64,000 bases of DNA from assembly GCA_932521035.1 (NCBI GenBank), contig OW051495.1, positions 10,850,001 to 10,914,000 of the forward strand. Reading direction: 5' to 3'. Both the position numbers and the translations under genes were made by a program. Of this stretch, positions 63,754 through 64,000 are shown one piece after another. The notes beneath the pieces are model-generated. The model was not told the origin of the DNA, ran no database searches, and was given only the letters and a program-made list of their open reading frames with translations. Numbering within the stretch: position 1 is the first letter of the stretch; each line of letters opens with the position of its first letter. This DNA comes from Oscheius dolichura (taxonomy: Eukaryota; Nematoda; Chromadorea; Rhabditida; Rhabditidae).

Positions 63754-64000
63754 TTATAATTGTTCATTAGAAACACTCGACACAACTGTCACGTTCTCTT
63801 GTTTTACCTTACATATCTTCAGTAGCTTCATGATGTGGGAAAGGACCGCTTGTCTATATGTTTTGATGAAGATTAAATTGACAAAGGAGTCCGTCGCCGG
63901 AATTAGACCACAAAATCCAAAAATAGAGTTTTCCATTATTGGATGGCGGTAAATGTCGAGACTCATTAAAGCGAATGGAATGAAGAGGATGGTAAAGATC
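63754..64000 (-). CDS. Srd/Str-like chemoreceptor, last exon, cut by window edge
   Basis: The minus frame is open from the window edge to a TAA at 63754-63756. It encodes IPFALMSLDIYRHPIMENS (TM6-TM7 turn), CGLIPATDSFVNLIFIKTYRQ (TM7 exit) and a 30-residue basic tail. It is a close paralogue of the exon at 47972-48232: the same IYRHPIMEN block, the same end of TM7 and a similar tail (VSSVSNEQL versus VSSVANTQL). The upstream exons lie outside the window. This copy shows no defect in the visible part. Confidence 0.78.
   Translation of the reverse strand, partial: IFTILFIPFALMSLDIYRHPIMENSIFGFCGLIPATDSFVNLIFIKTYRQAVLSHIMKLLKICKVKQENVTVVSSVSNEQL

Overview
The window is animal nuclear DNA, almost certainly from a free-living rhabditid-type nematode. 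Genes are dense and cut by many introns of about 40 bases (GT...TTTCAG). 3' UTRs are short, and several genes have AATAAA overlapping or just after the stop codon. Chemoreceptor families found only in nematodes are present (Sre, Srx, Srbc-like, Srd/Str-like). I rebuilt exon structures by hand, requiring splice sites and codon phase to agree. There is no bacterial operon, CRISPR array, recognisable tRNA or rRNA gene, or transposase.

Layout. 0-4.1 kb: three minus-strand tandem copies of a secreted cysteine-rich protein, with a plus-strand serpentine receptor between copies A and B. 4.1-7.4 kb: non-coding. 7.4-19.5 kb: one 511-residue SH3-domain gene on plus, with a long first intron and a candidate alternative first exon. 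21-22.2 kb (minus): a ZCCHC24-like zinc-finger gene with an apparent frameshift. 22.2-33 kb: gene-poor DNA rich in GA/CT tracts, G15 and C14 runs. 33-34.6 kb (minus): TauE/SafE-type transporter. 35.6-37.8 kb (plus): Srbc-like receptor. 38-39.4 kb (minus): Sre receptor. 39.5-40.9 kb (minus): enoyl-thioester reductase (MECR). 41.3-43 kb (plus): XRCC1-type repair scaffold ending after one BRCT domain. 43.8-45.3 kb (minus): C-type lectin plus von Willebrand A protein. 45.9-47 kb (minus): Srx receptor. 48-48.5 kb: carboxyl part of an Srd/Str-like receptor, next to an inverted repeat. 49.2-51.3 kb: large GC-rich minisatellite. 51.4-52.6 kb (plus): unrecognised gene with an acidic tail. 53.5-54.3 kb (minus): amino part of an Srd-type receptor. 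54.7-55.5 kb (plus): unrecognised secreted protein. 55.5-55.9 kb (minus): macin-like antimicrobial peptide. 56.4-58.3 and 59.5-61.9 kb (minus): two tandem Rh-type ammonium transporters. 63.75 kb to the end: last exon of another Srd/Str-like receptor.

The genes do not form one pathway. Housekeeping genes (MECR, XRCC1, Rh, TauE/SafE) alternate with fast-evolving environmental and immune genes (chemoreceptors, lectin, macin, cysteine-rich secreted proteins), as in nematode chromosome arms. The most notable items are XRCC1 without its second BRCT domain, the macin-like peptide, the two halves of an Srd-type receptor on either side of the minisatellite and an opposite-strand gene, and the frameshifted zinc-finger gene.
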